From the NCBI GenBank assembly GCA_012744375.1, contig JAAYCD010000054.1:1-38973 (forward strand): 38,973 nt of DNA. Reading direction: 5' to 3'. Every line of letters begins with the position of its first letter. Position 1 is the first letter of the stretch. This stretch comes from Erysipelotrichaceae bacterium. GTDB taxonomy: Bacteria > Bacillota_I > Bacilli_A > RFN20 > CAG-826. Position numbers and translations under genes: made by a program. Below, piece after piece: positions 15,739 through 23,929 of the stretch. The notes beneath the pieces are model-generated. The model saw nothing but the letters and a program-made list of their open reading frames with translations, made no database searches and was not told where the DNA came from.

Positions 15739-17934
15739 TTATTTTTGCTTACCAATTGAACGATATAGTATCAGAAGAGAATTAATAACTAAAACTACGG
15801 TCAAGCCAGTATCGGCGATAATTGGCACCTCCATAGGAAGATTAACTCCAGGGATAACGACAAGGATGAAGACAATGAGTTTCACTAATAAAGCGAAAAT
15901 GATATTGAATATGGCAGTGTGGCGCGCGATACGGGCGATTTTAACTGACTCATACACCTTAGCAGGATTATCATTCATGATGACGATATCGGAGTTTTCA
16001 ACTGCGATGTCACTACCTATAGCACCCATTGCATAACCGACGTCACTTCTCATGATGCTTGGTGCGTCGTTAATACCATCGCCAACAAAGGCGACATTTT
16101 TCTTTGTATCACCCATCTCTCTTTCAAGAATTTCAATTTTATTATCAGGGGTTAATTCGCTATAAACTCGATCAATACCCAATTCTTTTTGTAATGCCAA
16201 AGCATTTTCACGACGATCTCCTGTTAGCAAAATGACTTGCATTTTTTCTTTGTGCAAAAGCTTCACCATATCATAAGAATCGTCTTTAATTTTATCGTCT
16301 AAAACGATATAGCCGAGGTATTTGCCATCTATTTGACAGTGGACAATAACGCCTTGTTCATTGGTTGGATTAACCTCAACACCAGTTTCTTTCATGAAAG
16401 TGGCTTTACCAGCAAAGATGCGTTTTCCTTCATAAATGGTTGTAACGCCTGAACCAGCGATTTCTTTAAAATCAATTTGTTTGGCCGCAATAGCTTTTAC
16501 GTCAACATCATGACAAATGGCCTTTGCGATTGGGTGCGTAGATAAGCTTTCGACAGCATATAATGCATCCATAAGTGCTTTTCCATTAACTCCTTCAGCC
16601 GGAACAATTTTTTGAATAGAGAAGATGCCGTGGGTTAAAGTACCAGTTTTGTCAGTGACGACTTTTCCGATTTGATTTATTTCATCTAAATAATTAGTTC
16701 CTTTAATGACAATACCTCTTTTGCTTGCTAAACCGATGGCGGCAAAATATGCAAGAGGGACAGAAATTACGATCGCACAAGGACAACCAGTAACTAAAAT
16801 CATTAACCCAGAGACAAAATAAGTACGCCATTCGCCAGTTATAAGGCTACCAAGCAGGAAAACAACGATCGAGAGCAAGACAATTATTGGCGTATACCAA
16901 CGCGCAAATTTTGCGATGAATTCATCGGCTTTGCTTTTGTTTTCGCCACTATACGAGATCAGTTTGATGATTTTTGAAACAGCACTATCTTCGTAACGTC
17001 TTGTAACTTTCACTTTAATGAAACCTGCTTCTAATAAACAGCCAGCAAAAACTTCCTTGTGGTCAACATCTCCAAGTACTGGAACAAATTCACCAGTCAA
17101 AGAAGATTTATTAATATAGCCGCTTCCTTCGATAATTTCTCCATCGACCGGAATCATTTCGCCGGCACTAATAACCACGATGTTTCCGATTTCTAATTCT
17201 TCTGGATTAACTTTATAAACTTGATCACCATCTAAAATATTGGCGTATTCCACTCGTAATTGAATGGCATTCATAACAGCTAACTTACTTCTGTTTGTGG
17301 CAAACTTTTCAATAATTAAACCGATTTGGAAAAAGCCTACAATCATCATGCCTTCCATTAAGAAGTCAACACCTTTATCGATATGGTGCGTGTCGGTTGG
17401 TACCATTTGATAGGCCTCAACCATATATATAACTGAAAGTGCAATCGCCCCTAAAACGGCGATAGTTATTAATAGGTTGTGGTCAATGATATTTTGACGG
17501 TTTTTGATGTGCACAAGCACACGCCAGGATACATCATATAATAATAATGCGGTCGCAACTATATATAGTGAAAATCTAATCCACCCAGTGGTGTCGATAC
17601 TGTTTATTACAAACATGTTCACTACAAAGATAATCGTGGCAAAAATAACTCTCAAGAGTGTATATAACATGTACCCTGTGAACAACTTAATATTGTTTTC
17701 GGGGGCTTTGTTATCTGATTCTTTTAAGGAAAGCGTGTTGCTTTCTACTTTGGCAATTAAGCCTAATAGTTTTTCAATAGAAAATGCGTCATTAGTAAAA
17801 GTAATGAACATTTTATTTGTTGAGAAGTCTATATGAGCTTTTTCAATTCCTTCTTGTTTATTGAGAAATACTTCGGTTTTGTTCGCACAGTTAGGGCAAT
17901 CAAAACCCGAAAGGTGATATACTTTTTTAACCAT
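15739..17934 (-). CDS. cadA: P1B-type heavy-metal ATPase (Zn/Cd/Pb exporter, CadA-like)
   Basis: A 731-residue P1B ATPase that pumps soft divalent metals out of the cytoplasm. An N-terminal HMA domain carries GFDCPNC (CxxC at 13-16). Further motifs: actuator loop LTGEFVPV (about 279), the transmembrane metal site CPC (about 384-386), phosphorylated DKTGT (Asp 428), HP in STHPIAK (about 467) and hinge GDGINDAPS. The last membrane helix has ADTGLTVVLVINSLL, resembling Zn/Cd transporters rather than Cu transporters. Its start overlaps the ArsR-type regulator by 8 bases, so both are made from the operator-controlled promoter at 18319-18347. Confidence 0.93.
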   Translation of the reverse strand: MVKKVYHLSGFDCPNCANKTEVFLNKQEGIEKAHIDFSTNKMFITFTNDAFSIEKLLGLIAKVESNTLSLKESDNKAPENNIKLFTGYMLYTLLRVIFATIIFVVNMFVINSIDTTGWIRFSLYIVATALLLYDVSWRVLVHIKNRQNIIDHNLLITIAVLGAIALSVIYMVEAYQMVPTDTHHIDKGVDFLMEGMMIVGFFQIGLIIEKFATNRSKLAVMNAIQLRVEYANILDGDQVYKVNPEELEIGNIVVISAGEMIPVDGEIIEGSGYINKSSLTGEFVPVLGDVDHKEVFAGCLLEAGFIKVKVTRRYEDSAVSKIIKLISYSGENKSKADEFIAKFARWYTPIIVLLSIVVFLLGSLITGEWRTYFVSGLMILVTGCPCAIVISVPLAYFAAIGLASKRGIVIKGTNYLDEINQIGKVVTDKTGTLTHGIFSIQKIVPAEGVNGKALMDALYAVESLSTHPIAKAICHDVDVKAIAAKQIDFKEIAGSGVTTIYEGKRIFAGKATFMKETGVEVNPTNEQGVIVHCQIDGKYLGYIVLDDKIKDDSYDMVKLLHKEKMQVILLTGDRRENALALQKELGIDRVYSELTPDNKIEILEREMGDTKKNVAFVGDGINDAPSIMRSDVGYAMGAIGSDIAVENSDIVIMNDNPAKVYESVKIARIARHTAIFNIIFALLVKLIVFILVVIPGVNLPMEVPIIADTGLTVVLVINSLLILYRSIGKQK

Positions 17935-18301
17935 TGTTTGTTTCCTCCATCACATGTTCGTACGCTACGCTTAATAACAAACGGATGTGTTTATCTTTTA
18001 AAAAATAATAAACTTTTCTTCCTTCTTTTCTGGTGCCCACCAGTTGAATGTTTTTCATGACTTTCAATTGGTGCGACACTAGGGATTGGGAGGCCCCAAT
18101 TTCATAAGCGATATCGTTAACGCATTTTTCAATCATACAATTTAACATTTCGCATGATTCACACTTCTGGTCGCTTTCCAATTTGCAGCAGCAAGATGTA
18201 TCATCGAGTAACGCAAGCATTATTTTGATGCGTGTTTTGTCAGATGCGGTGGCAAGTAGCCTTTCCATTTTCTCAATTGCACTTGGGGATACGCTTTTCA
18301 T
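17927..18301 (-). CDS. ArsR-family metal-responsive repressor with Cys-rich insert (CadC-like)
   Basis: A 124-residue winged-helix repressor. It has the SDKTRIKIMLALL helix (20-32) and the recognition helix SQSLVSHQLKVMKN (71-84). Between them the usual ELCVCDLA position is enlarged by about 20 residues carrying seven cysteines (37, 38, 39, 47, 50, 55, 60), with KCESCEMLNCMIEKC as the core. This suggests a thiolate site for a soft metal such as Cd, Pb or Zn. It is first in the operon with the P1B ATPase (8-base overlap). Its promoter contains a perfect ATATGAA-N6-TTCATAT palindrome, so autorepression is likely. Confidence 0.9.
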   Translation of the reverse strand: MKSVSPSAIEKMERLLATASDKTRIKIMLALLDDTSCCCKLESDQKCESCEMLNCMIEKCVNDIAYEIGASQSLVSHQLKVMKNIQLVGTRKEGRKVYYFLKDKHIRLLLSVAYEHVMEETNNG

Positions 18302-18318
18302 TTTTCGACCTCTGGACT

Positions 18319-18347
18319 ATTATATGAACGTTCATTCATATTTTCAA
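18319..18347 (-). promoter_or_regulatory. Promoter of the ArsR/metal ATPase operon
   Basis: On the minus strand TTGAAA (18342-18347), a 17-base spacer and a perfect TATAAT (18319-18324). AGAGGT lies before the regulator's ATG. The operator palindrome fills the spacer and enters the -10. Confidence 0.85.
18322..18341. promoter_or_regulatory. ArsR-type operator
   Basis: The perfect inverted repeat ATATGAA-N6-TTCATAT has the TGAA-N6-TTCA core known for SmtB/CzrA/CadC family sites. It exactly occupies the -35/-10 spacer, so bound repressor would exclude RNA polymerase until metal releases it. Confidence 0.85.
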
Positions 18348-18385
18348 GCAAAAAGAAAAAAATGTTTTACGAATGAGGTGTTGGT

Positions 18386-19249
18386 TTAAAAACCAACAAC
18401 CAAACACGTCACATAGCCAAGCACAACTGCTAAGACAAAACAAAGACCAATAATATAGAAAATTTGCTTAACGTTTTTGTATTCTTTAATAAGTACCATG
18501 ACGCCTAGCCCTGTATTGACTAGCAAACCAGCAAATAAAGCTCCAAAAGAAAGAGAGTTAGCTAAATATAGTTCGGTGATAAACACACTTGAAGCACAAT
18601 TAGGAATTAAGCCGATAATCGATGCAAACAAGGGGGCTAAGTATTTATTTGATAACATAAACGCGTTGAAATATTCTTGACCGACGAAACCTATTAGTAA
18701 ACCCAAGGCGAGATTAATAACAAATACATATAAAAGGATTTTAAGCGCGTGAACCAAAGGATGTACGAGATGTTCATGTACTGGTGTTTTTTCATGGTGG
18801 TGTTCAATACAAACTGGTTCTTCTTCGACATGGTCGGCCTGTTTAATTGATTGTTTACGAATAAATACATCGACCAATAAGCCAACTGAAGCACCAACAA
18901 GTAACTTCAAACCAATTAAAGGGAAGATGGCGAAAGTTTTTTCATTCCAAGAAGTCAAAAGCACTAGTAATGCTTCATCACTACAAGCAAGGAAGACAGC
19001 CACCAAAGTACCAATTGTAATATATTTTCTTGTGTACAAGTCTGCAGCAACGACACTTGTTCCACATTGTGGAATTAAACCAAACATCGCTCCAAATAAT
19101 GGCGCGGTTCTTTTTCTTTTAACTAAGAAGTTTGCCACGGCTTTTTCTATAAAGGAAAGGACCAAGTGGAAGAAAAATACGAAAACAAAGACAAGCAAGC
19201 TGTCTCTGATTGAGTCTTTTAATATATCTAAGAAAATGTTCCAAGTCAT
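18386..19249 (-). CDS. ArsP_2-type putative heavy-metal exporter membrane protein
   Basis: A 287-residue membrane protein resembling the family described as putative 10TM heavy-metal exporters (ArsP_2; also annotated as putative manganese transporter). It has an internal duplication: LFGAMFGLIPQCGTSVVAAD (about 51-70) in the first half and LFASIIGLIPNCASSVFITE (about 206-225) in the second, the two re-entrant-like GLIPxC motifs. The central loop is His-rich (EHHHEKTPVHEH, about 149-160), a likely metal-binding linker. It lies upstream of the ArsR gene on the same strand. The ATG has no SD; instead a GGCC hairpin lies just ahead of it. Confidence 0.8.
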   Translation of the reverse strand: MTWNIFLDILKDSIRDSLLVFVFVFFFHLVLSFIEKAVANFLVKRKRTAPLFGAMFGLIPQCGTSVVAADLYTRKYITIGTLVAVFLACSDEALLVLLTSWNEKTFAIFPLIGLKLLVGASVGLLVDVFIRKQSIKQADHVEEEPVCIEHHHEKTPVHEHLVHPLVHALKILLYVFVINLALGLLIGFVGQEYFNAFMLSNKYLAPLFASIIGLIPNCASSVFITELYLANSLSFGALFAGLLVNTGLGVMVLIKEYKNVKQIFYIIGLCFVLAVVLGYVTCLVVGF

Positions 19250-19253
19250 AGAG

Positions 19254-19268
19254 GTTTGGCCTTAGGCC
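19254..19268. repeat. GC-rich hairpin just upstream of the ArsP_2 gene
   Basis: TGGCC-TTA-GGCCA forms a 5-bp stem with a 3-base loop, ending about 7 bases before the start codon at 19249, where an SD would normally lie. It could hinder initiation or be a protein site. There is no T-run, so it is not a terminator. Confidence 0.4.
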
Positions 19269-19336
19269 ACGTATATCATACCATTAAAATATTTTTATTA
19301 TATAGAAACGCTTAAAATTTTAATAACTTGATTTTG

Positions 19337-19960
19337 TTATGAATTTTTCATCACTGCTTCATCAATTCCTTGTGCAATCACTTCGATGATGTCGCAACAA
19401 GATTCCAATGATCTGATGATTGTTTCAGCGATATAAATATCTCTTAAGTCGCCACCGTTTTGATATAGTTCGCGCATCGAAGTTAAAAATAGCTTATCCC
19501 CTTCTTCTTCGATGGATAACACTTCCATAATTTTATCTTTTAAGATTTTTGATCTTTTAAAGTTTGGAAATTCATCAAGTACAACCGCAAGAGCATTACA
19601 TTCTCTTTTAATAATACCAATAAATTTAGTAGTACAACTCGGTAGTTTTTTCGCATTGTAAATGTACATATTAATAAGTACATCTTCGATGTAATCTGTT
19701 GCATCGTCAATGCTGCGAATTATCGATAAAATATCTTCGCTTTCAATTGGGGTAATAAATTCTTTTGCAAGTCTTTCTAAAGCATCACGCAAATACAAAT
19801 CTGCGTCGTGTTCGATAAGGTGCATTTTTGATTTTTGTTCTTCGGTGATGCCGTCTTTAAAATTATCCACCACTACTTCAAGATAATTGATGGCTTGAAT
19901 CGCAAAATCGAATGATTCGGCGAATGATTTGAAATAATAATTAACTTCTTTTTTTTTCAT
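19337..19960 (-). CDS. DUF47/PhoU-like protein, partner of PiT permease
   Basis: A 207-residue all-helical protein of the DUF47 family (TIGR00153-like), related to PhoU and usually found beside PiT transporters, whose activity it is thought to modulate. Family features are IEHDADLYLRDAL (about 48-60), IESEDILSIIRSIDDATDYIED (about 71-92), with acidic ExxxD patterns for metal binding, and the late EEGDKLF segment. It begins 12 bases after the permease stop, so the two are one operon with the permease first (the reverse order is more common). Confidence 0.9.
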   Translation of the reverse strand: MKKKEVNYYFKSFAESFDFAIQAINYLEVVVDNFKDGITEEQKSKMHLIEHDADLYLRDALERLAKEFITPIESEDILSIIRSIDDATDYIEDVLINMYIYNAKKLPSCTTKFIGIIKRECNALAVVLDEFPNFKRSKILKDKIMEVLSIEEEGDKLFLTSMRELYQNGGDLRDIYIAETIIRSLESCCDIIEVIAQGIDEAVMKNS

Positions 19961-19972
19961 TTTTGATTCCTC

Positions 19973-21028
19973 CTAAAAAATAAACAAGAACAATTTTGCA
20001 ACTAAAAAGCCACATAAACCGCAGCCTGGGAAAGTCAAAATCCAAGTAAACACCATATCCTTGACGACTGTCCAATCTACCGACTTAAAACGTTTTGCTG
20101 AGCCGGTGCCCATAATTGATGTGGTTTTCATATGTGTGGTTGAAACTGGAATACCTACCAGCGAAGAGAAAAATAAACAAGTGGCAGCAGTAAAATCTGA
20201 CACAAAGCCTTGATATTGATTTAACCTAACCATATCCATTCCCACCGTCTTAATAATCTTATAACCACCAATAGACGTACCAAGACCCATGATTAACGAA
20301 CAATAAATCATTAGCCATATTGGAATAACAAAGGCTCCGTTGGCGCCAACAACACTTGGCTCAATAAAACTAGTTGCCAGTAAGAAAACGCCCATGAATT
20401 TTAATCCATCCTGAGCTCCATGCATAAACGCCATTGAAGCACCACCGAATATTTGCGCTTTGGCAAAGAAACGATTTGCTTTATTGCGGTTGACGTTTTT
20501 AAAGATTACTTGTACGAGTTTGGTTATACCAAAAGACAAACCGAAACCGATAACTGAAGCAATGATAATTCCATACAACACACTAAGCCAGGCTGGACCA
20601 GTGCCACTAAAACCTGCTAAGCCGTTTAACGCTACTGCAGAACCTGCAATACCCGCGATAAGTGCATGACTTTCACTAGTCGGAATACCAAACATCCATG
20701 CCGCAGTTGCCCAAATAACAATGCCCACCATTCCAGCGCATATAGCAATTAGCTGTTGATTAGGGTCACCGTTAAAGTTTCCCATATTCGAAATAGTTGC
20801 AGTCACACTACTGCTAATCAAAGACATAGCAAGGACACCAAGAAAATTAAAAATGACCGCCATAATAATTGCGGCTTTTGGTGACATTGCCCGTGTAGAT
20901 ACGACTGTAGCGATTGCGTTGGGAGCATCTGTCCAACCATTAACCAAAATAACAAACGAAACCAAAATTACTACAACGAGCAAGATCGGTTTATCCACTG
21001 CTAGGTTAAAAAAATCAAATAATTCCAT
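19973..21028 (-). CDS. pit: PiT-family inorganic phosphate permease
   Basis: A 351-residue secondary phosphate transporter with about ten membrane segments. It has the duplicated PiT signature: GWTDAPNAIATVVSTR (about 31-46) in the N-terminal half and MAFMHGAQDGLKFMGVFLL (about 198-216) with PVSTTHMKTTSIMGTGS in the C-terminal half. It takes up phosphate, often as a metal-phosphate complex, with protons or Na+. AAGGAG lies 14 bases before the ATG, longer than normal. Upstream lie about 500 bases of highly structured noncoding sequence on the same strand, either a separate RNA or a long leader. Confidence 0.92.
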   Translation of the reverse strand: MELFDFFNLAVDKPILLVVVILVSFVILVNGWTDAPNAIATVVSTRAMSPKAAIIMAVIFNFLGVLAMSLISSSVTATISNMGNFNGDPNQQLIAICAGMVGIVIWATAAWMFGIPTSESHALIAGIAGSAVALNGLAGFSGTGPAWLSVLYGIIIASVIGFGLSFGITKLVQVIFKNVNRNKANRFFAKAQIFGGASMAFMHGAQDGLKFMGVFLLATSFIEPSVVGANGAFVIPIWLMIYCSLIMGLGTSIGGYKIIKTVGMDMVRLNQYQGFVSDFTAATCLFFSSLVGIPVSTTHMKTTSIMGTGSAKRFKSVDWTVVKDMVFTWILTFPGCGLCGFLVAKLFLFIF

Positions 21029-21079
21029 TATTTCTTAATCTACTCCTTTTTGAAATCATAAAACATTAAATCATATATT

Positions 21080-21564
21080 TAATACATTGGGGTTAAGTCG
21101 AAATTCCAATTCCTTTCAACTATACCCTTTCGCCTTTAGTGGGATGGACAACACCACAAAGTGTCTAATCCACCTTCTTTGGTTTTATGGTCTCAATTGG
21201 AGTTAATCAATAGAATTACTAATACGTGTCGAAGACTTTTCGCTCAACGATTCTTCGAGATAATAGCCTCATCGCTTGGTTCAGTTGTTTAGTAAGTTGA
21301 ACCAACCGATGAAAATACTATCCTTCCCTTGCGAGCGATTTGATCTTACGACCGTTAACGTTTTTCTAAAATCTTAACCTTTTCAAAACCATTAATAAGT
21401 TTCCACTAGGGTAAGGCTTCTTTGGTGGTAAACATTTTTTTCTAACACGCATAGTTTCAATACCATGGCGTTAGTCATACAAAATGGTAATTGCACCACC
21501 AATCATAGTTAAACATATTTAGTGTTAATACGGCAATATATTTTGGAAATTAAGGCTAAAGCTT
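21080..21564 (-). ncRNA. Candidate large structured noncoding RNA or long pit leader
   Basis: The 596 bases between the pit start and the methyltransferase stop hold no gene but many stable helices. Clearest are: 21270-21283 with 21298-21311 (14 positions, one mismatch); 21422-21429 with 21495-21502 (8 bp, perfect) enclosing 21468-21474/21442-21448 plus 21462-21467/21450-21455; 21229-21235 with 21252-21258 (7 bp); and a longer hairpin at 21139-21173. The nested hairpin needs G-U pairs at 21469:21447 and 21464:21453, which exist only in a minus-strand RNA (the other strand gives A-C mismatches). A TATAAT at 21570-21575 could start it. An AT-only hairpin followed by TTTT (near 21061-21082) could end it. 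I saw no RNase P, tmRNA or SRP signatures. Confidence 0.55.
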
Positions 21565-21569
21565 CGGTT

Positions 21570-21575
21570 ATTATA
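21570..21575 (-). promoter_or_regulatory. Possible -10 element of the structured RNA
   Basis: A perfect TATAAT on the minus strand, placed just before the first structured segment. No convincing -35 lies at 16-18 bases, so the call is tentative. Confidence 0.35.
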
Positions 21576-21624
21576 TATTAAAAAACGGTCCGTTAGCCGC
21601 GCCGCTTCTTTATTATATTTATTA

Positions 21625-22374
21625 TTATGGTTTTACACTTCTTAATGCTAAAAATGTCGGGATATTAAGGTCTTGAAGTCTAGTTTCTCCATCGGTGTCC
21701 TCAAATAAATGCGTCAACATAAAACCAGCTTCAAGTTGCCCGCCGATTTGTTCCTCCAATGTGTGCGAAAACTGGACGCCACCATCTTCTTTTTGCAAAA
21801 ATTCCATTTGTTCCGGATTAACAAGTGGGTTAAATGGTAATTTGTTAACAACGCGTTCATATTTCTCATCTAGTATGTAATCAATAAACATATCAATGCC
21901 AGAAACAAGGACGCCTCCATGTTTTAAAACCCGATAACATTCTTTCCAAATTGGTTTAACATCTTGAACATAACAATTGGAGACAGGGTGAAAAATCACA
22001 TCAAATTCACCATCTTCAAAAGGAAGTCTTTCGGTCATATCACCACGGATAACTCTAATTTGATAACCTTCTCTTGCGGCGACCAAGTGCTCACTATTTA
22101 ATTGTTCGGGTGAATAATCAAACACCGTACAATTCGCTCCGAGCGCAGCAAATATTGGCATTTGTTGACCACCACCACAAGCTAAACCTAAAAGTTTTTT
22201 TCCTTTCAAGTTTCCAAGCCATTCATGAGGCACAGGTTTAGTTGGCGTTAAGGCCACATCCCAAATACCCTTTTTTGCATTATCAAAAACTTCATGAGTA
22301 ATTGGTTGCCCCCATTTCCAACCACTTTTTACCCAGCGATCAATGGTTTCGGCGTTAATATCTTGATATTTCAT
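21625..22374 (-). CDS. Class I SAM-dependent methyltransferase
   Basis: A protein of about 249 residues with a Rossmann methyltransferase fold. Motif I is LLGLACGGGQQMPIFAALG (about 61-79), the acidic strand-2 end is VFDYSPEQL, and later motifs are VIRGDMTERLPFEDGEFDVI and WKECYRVLKHGGVLVSGID. It resembles the UbiE/Methyltransf_11-like small-molecule enzymes common in Firmicutes; the substrate is unknown. A TTG five codons upstream is also in frame, but GGAG sits 9 bases before the ATG at 22374, so I choose that start. The structured noncoding region begins right after its stop. Confidence 0.88.
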   Translation of the reverse strand: MKYQDINAETIDRWVKSGWKWGQPITHEVFDNAKKGIWDVALTPTKPVPHEWLGNLKGKKLLGLACGGGQQMPIFAALGANCTVFDYSPEQLNSEHLVAAREGYQIRVIRGDMTERLPFEDGEFDVIFHPVSNCYVQDVKPIWKECYRVLKHGGVLVSGIDMFIDYILDEKYERVVNKLPFNPLVNPEQMEFLQKEDGGVQFSHTLEEQIGGQLEAGFMLTHLFEDTDGETRLQDLNIPTFLALRSVKP

Positions 22375-22459
22375 AATTATATTCTCCAAATTTAATTTAA
22401 TTCATAGCTGTTTTTGTAAGCCATCATCTAACATTGGCAGCAAGAAACTATAGATAAAT

Positions 22460-22485
22460 GAATACTTTAATGTTTATAAGTATTC
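22460..22485. repeat. 8-bp inverted repeat downstream of the nitroreductase remnant
   Basis: GAATACTT (22460-22467) pairs with AAGTATTC (22478-22485) around a 10-base AT loop. It lies between the nitroreductase remnant and the methyltransferase start. There is no clear T-run, so it may be an operator or a worn terminator. Confidence 0.35.
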
Positions 22486-22492
22486 CACAAGG

Positions 22493-23033
22493 TCAGTGTT
22501 TTTTTCTTTCGTGGTGTCTATTTGATGGCTTGGCCGCTATTACTGGATATCCGGCGACCAGAATACTGACAGGAACAAGGTAATCTAGAATTTCAAATTC
22601 CGTGACTAGTGCTTCAGGAATAAAATGCATTACCCAAGTTGAACCAAGACCTTGGTTAGTAATTTCTAGCATCATATAAGTAGTGGTAATTGCTGCATCT
22701 ATTTCGCCACTGAGTTTTTCATCAAACTCTCTTTTCCAACACTGAGTCTGATCATAGCAAACAATAAAAGCTAATGTTTCATCGAAATGTGAGTATTTGC
22801 ACTTTTGCAATTTTAATAAAGCTGTTGGGCTTTTAAAACAAAAATCTTAAGCGGCTGATAGTCACACGCGCTAGGGGCAATTTTTGCCGCTTCTATAATA
22901 GCACAATTTTATCTTCTTCTACTTGTTGAGATGAAAATTTTCTCACTGAATAACGCTCGTTTAACAAAGCCAACAAATCAAAACCTTTTCCTTTGATTAA
23001 ATCTTTTTCTTTTTTAGAAAAAACATTTTTCAT
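22493..23033 (-). pseudogene. Nitroreductase-family pseudogene with two frameshifts
   Basis: Three minus-strand frames join into one nitroreductase. Frame 1 runs from the ATG at 23033 and contains LLNERYSVRKFSSQQVEEDK. Frame 2 contains IIEAAKIAPSACDYQPLKIF. Frame 3 runs from about 22820 to the stop at 22493 and contains LAFIVCYD, IDAAITTTYMMLEI, GLGSTWVMHFIPEAL and the end AKPSNRHHERK. Single-base losses near 22900 and near 22822 break the frame; each leads to an early stop. Active family members are FMN oxidoreductases acting on nitro compounds or quinones. The order and spacing of motifs are intact, so decay looks recent, or two sequencing indels are present. Confidence 0.85.
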
Positions 23034-23053
23034 TTTGTAGACCCTTTTCTTAG

Positions 23054-23908
23054 TTATTTTTGTTTTGCTATCGAAGAAGTTCTTTTGCGTCTAACAACTG
23101 GTTTTTTAACTGGTTGCTCAACTTCTGGCTCTTTAGGAATTTGCATTAATCTAGGTTTAATTGCAATTTTCCATACATTCTTCTCTTCAATTAAATCGTA
23201 ATAATCTGCGAGTTGTTTTTGGAAAAAAGGCAAGATTCTTTTATTTGGAGCTCCATAGTTTTTTGGATTAAATTCTTTGTCCTTAACACCCAACAAAATA
23301 GATAGTCTTGATAAGTACATGTAGCCATCGCTATCTTTGTTTTGATCGATAATACCATTGACCAAAGCAACAAATTCATTTAAACGTTGATCGATGCTTT
23401 TGTTGATTTCTTCCAATTCTTTTTTATTAGATACTACTTTTTTAACTTCTTGAGATTTCTTTGCATTATAAATTTGTTCAACGTTAATAAATTGATCGCA
23501 AGCACTCTTGAAGTGTTTGCTAACATTGTCTCTACCAGCACCGATGACAAAACGATTGTTTTCTTTTAGTTTTTTAACTAAAGGGGTGAAGTCTGCATCA
23601 TGGGTAGCTAAACAAAAAGCGTCAATGTAATCTTTGCTTAAAAGCTCAATTGCCTCAATTGACATTCTAATATCAACAGCATTTTTGCCAGTTGAAAACC
23701 TGAGTTGATAAATTGGATCCAACTCTAATTTCTTAAATTTATCTGCAAGTTTTTTGCCTTCTTCATTAGAAAAATAAACTCGCCCGATAATCACATCTCC
23801 GATTTCGTCGAGTTCATCAAACAAGATATCAAAATAATGGTCCTCATTGAAATTATCATAATCGACCAGCAAAGCGATTCTTTTCATTTCAGTATTAGTG
23901 TTTTTCAT
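23054..23908 (-). CDS. NYN-domain protein with C-terminal OST-HTH/LOTUS domain
   Basis: A 284-residue protein joining a NYN (PIN-like RNase fold) domain to a LOTUS-type RNA-binding domain. NYN acidic residues are present at D16 and D18 (LLVDYDNF), D79 (KNAVDIRM) and D104/D106 (ATHDADF), consistent with metal-dependent RNA cleavage. A charged coiled linker (about 150-170) leads to the LOTUS-like region (about 170-245). The tail (about 255-284) is basic and Pro/Lys-rich. LabA/NicB-like proteins of this build are widespread but poorly understood. A long inverted repeat covers its likely promoter. An AGGAAT site precedes the ATG. Confidence 0.88.
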   Translation of the reverse strand: MKNTNTEMKRIALLVDYDNFNEDHYFDILFDELDEIGDVIIGRVYFSNEEGKKLADKFKKLELDPIYQLRFSTGKNAVDIRMSIEAIELLSKDYIDAFCLATHDADFTPLVKKLKENNRFVIGAGRDNVSKHFKSACDQFINVEQIYNAKKSQEVKKVVSNKKELEEINKSIDQRLNEFVALVNGIIDQNKDSDGYMYLSRLSILLGVKDKEFNPKNYGAPNKRILPFFQKQLADYYDLIEEKNVWKIAIKPRLMQIPKEPEVEQPVKKPVVRRKRTSSIAKQK

Positions 23909-23929
23909 ATTTATTCCTATGCCTTTGCT

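Noticed and set aside
18386-18410. Hairpin at the ArsP_2 stop codon as a terminator
   Set aside because: The stem (GTTGGTTT/AAACCAAC) is good but no T-run follows within reach on the minus strand, so termination is doubtful.
21080-21564. RNase P RNA, tmRNA, SRP RNA, T-box or group I/II intron in the structured region
   Set aside because: I looked for the GAGGAAAGTCC and ACAGAA blocks, a tag-coding tmRNA segment and CCA end, the SRP apical motif, the T-box GGTGGTACCGCG sequence and intron domain V; none is present on either strand.
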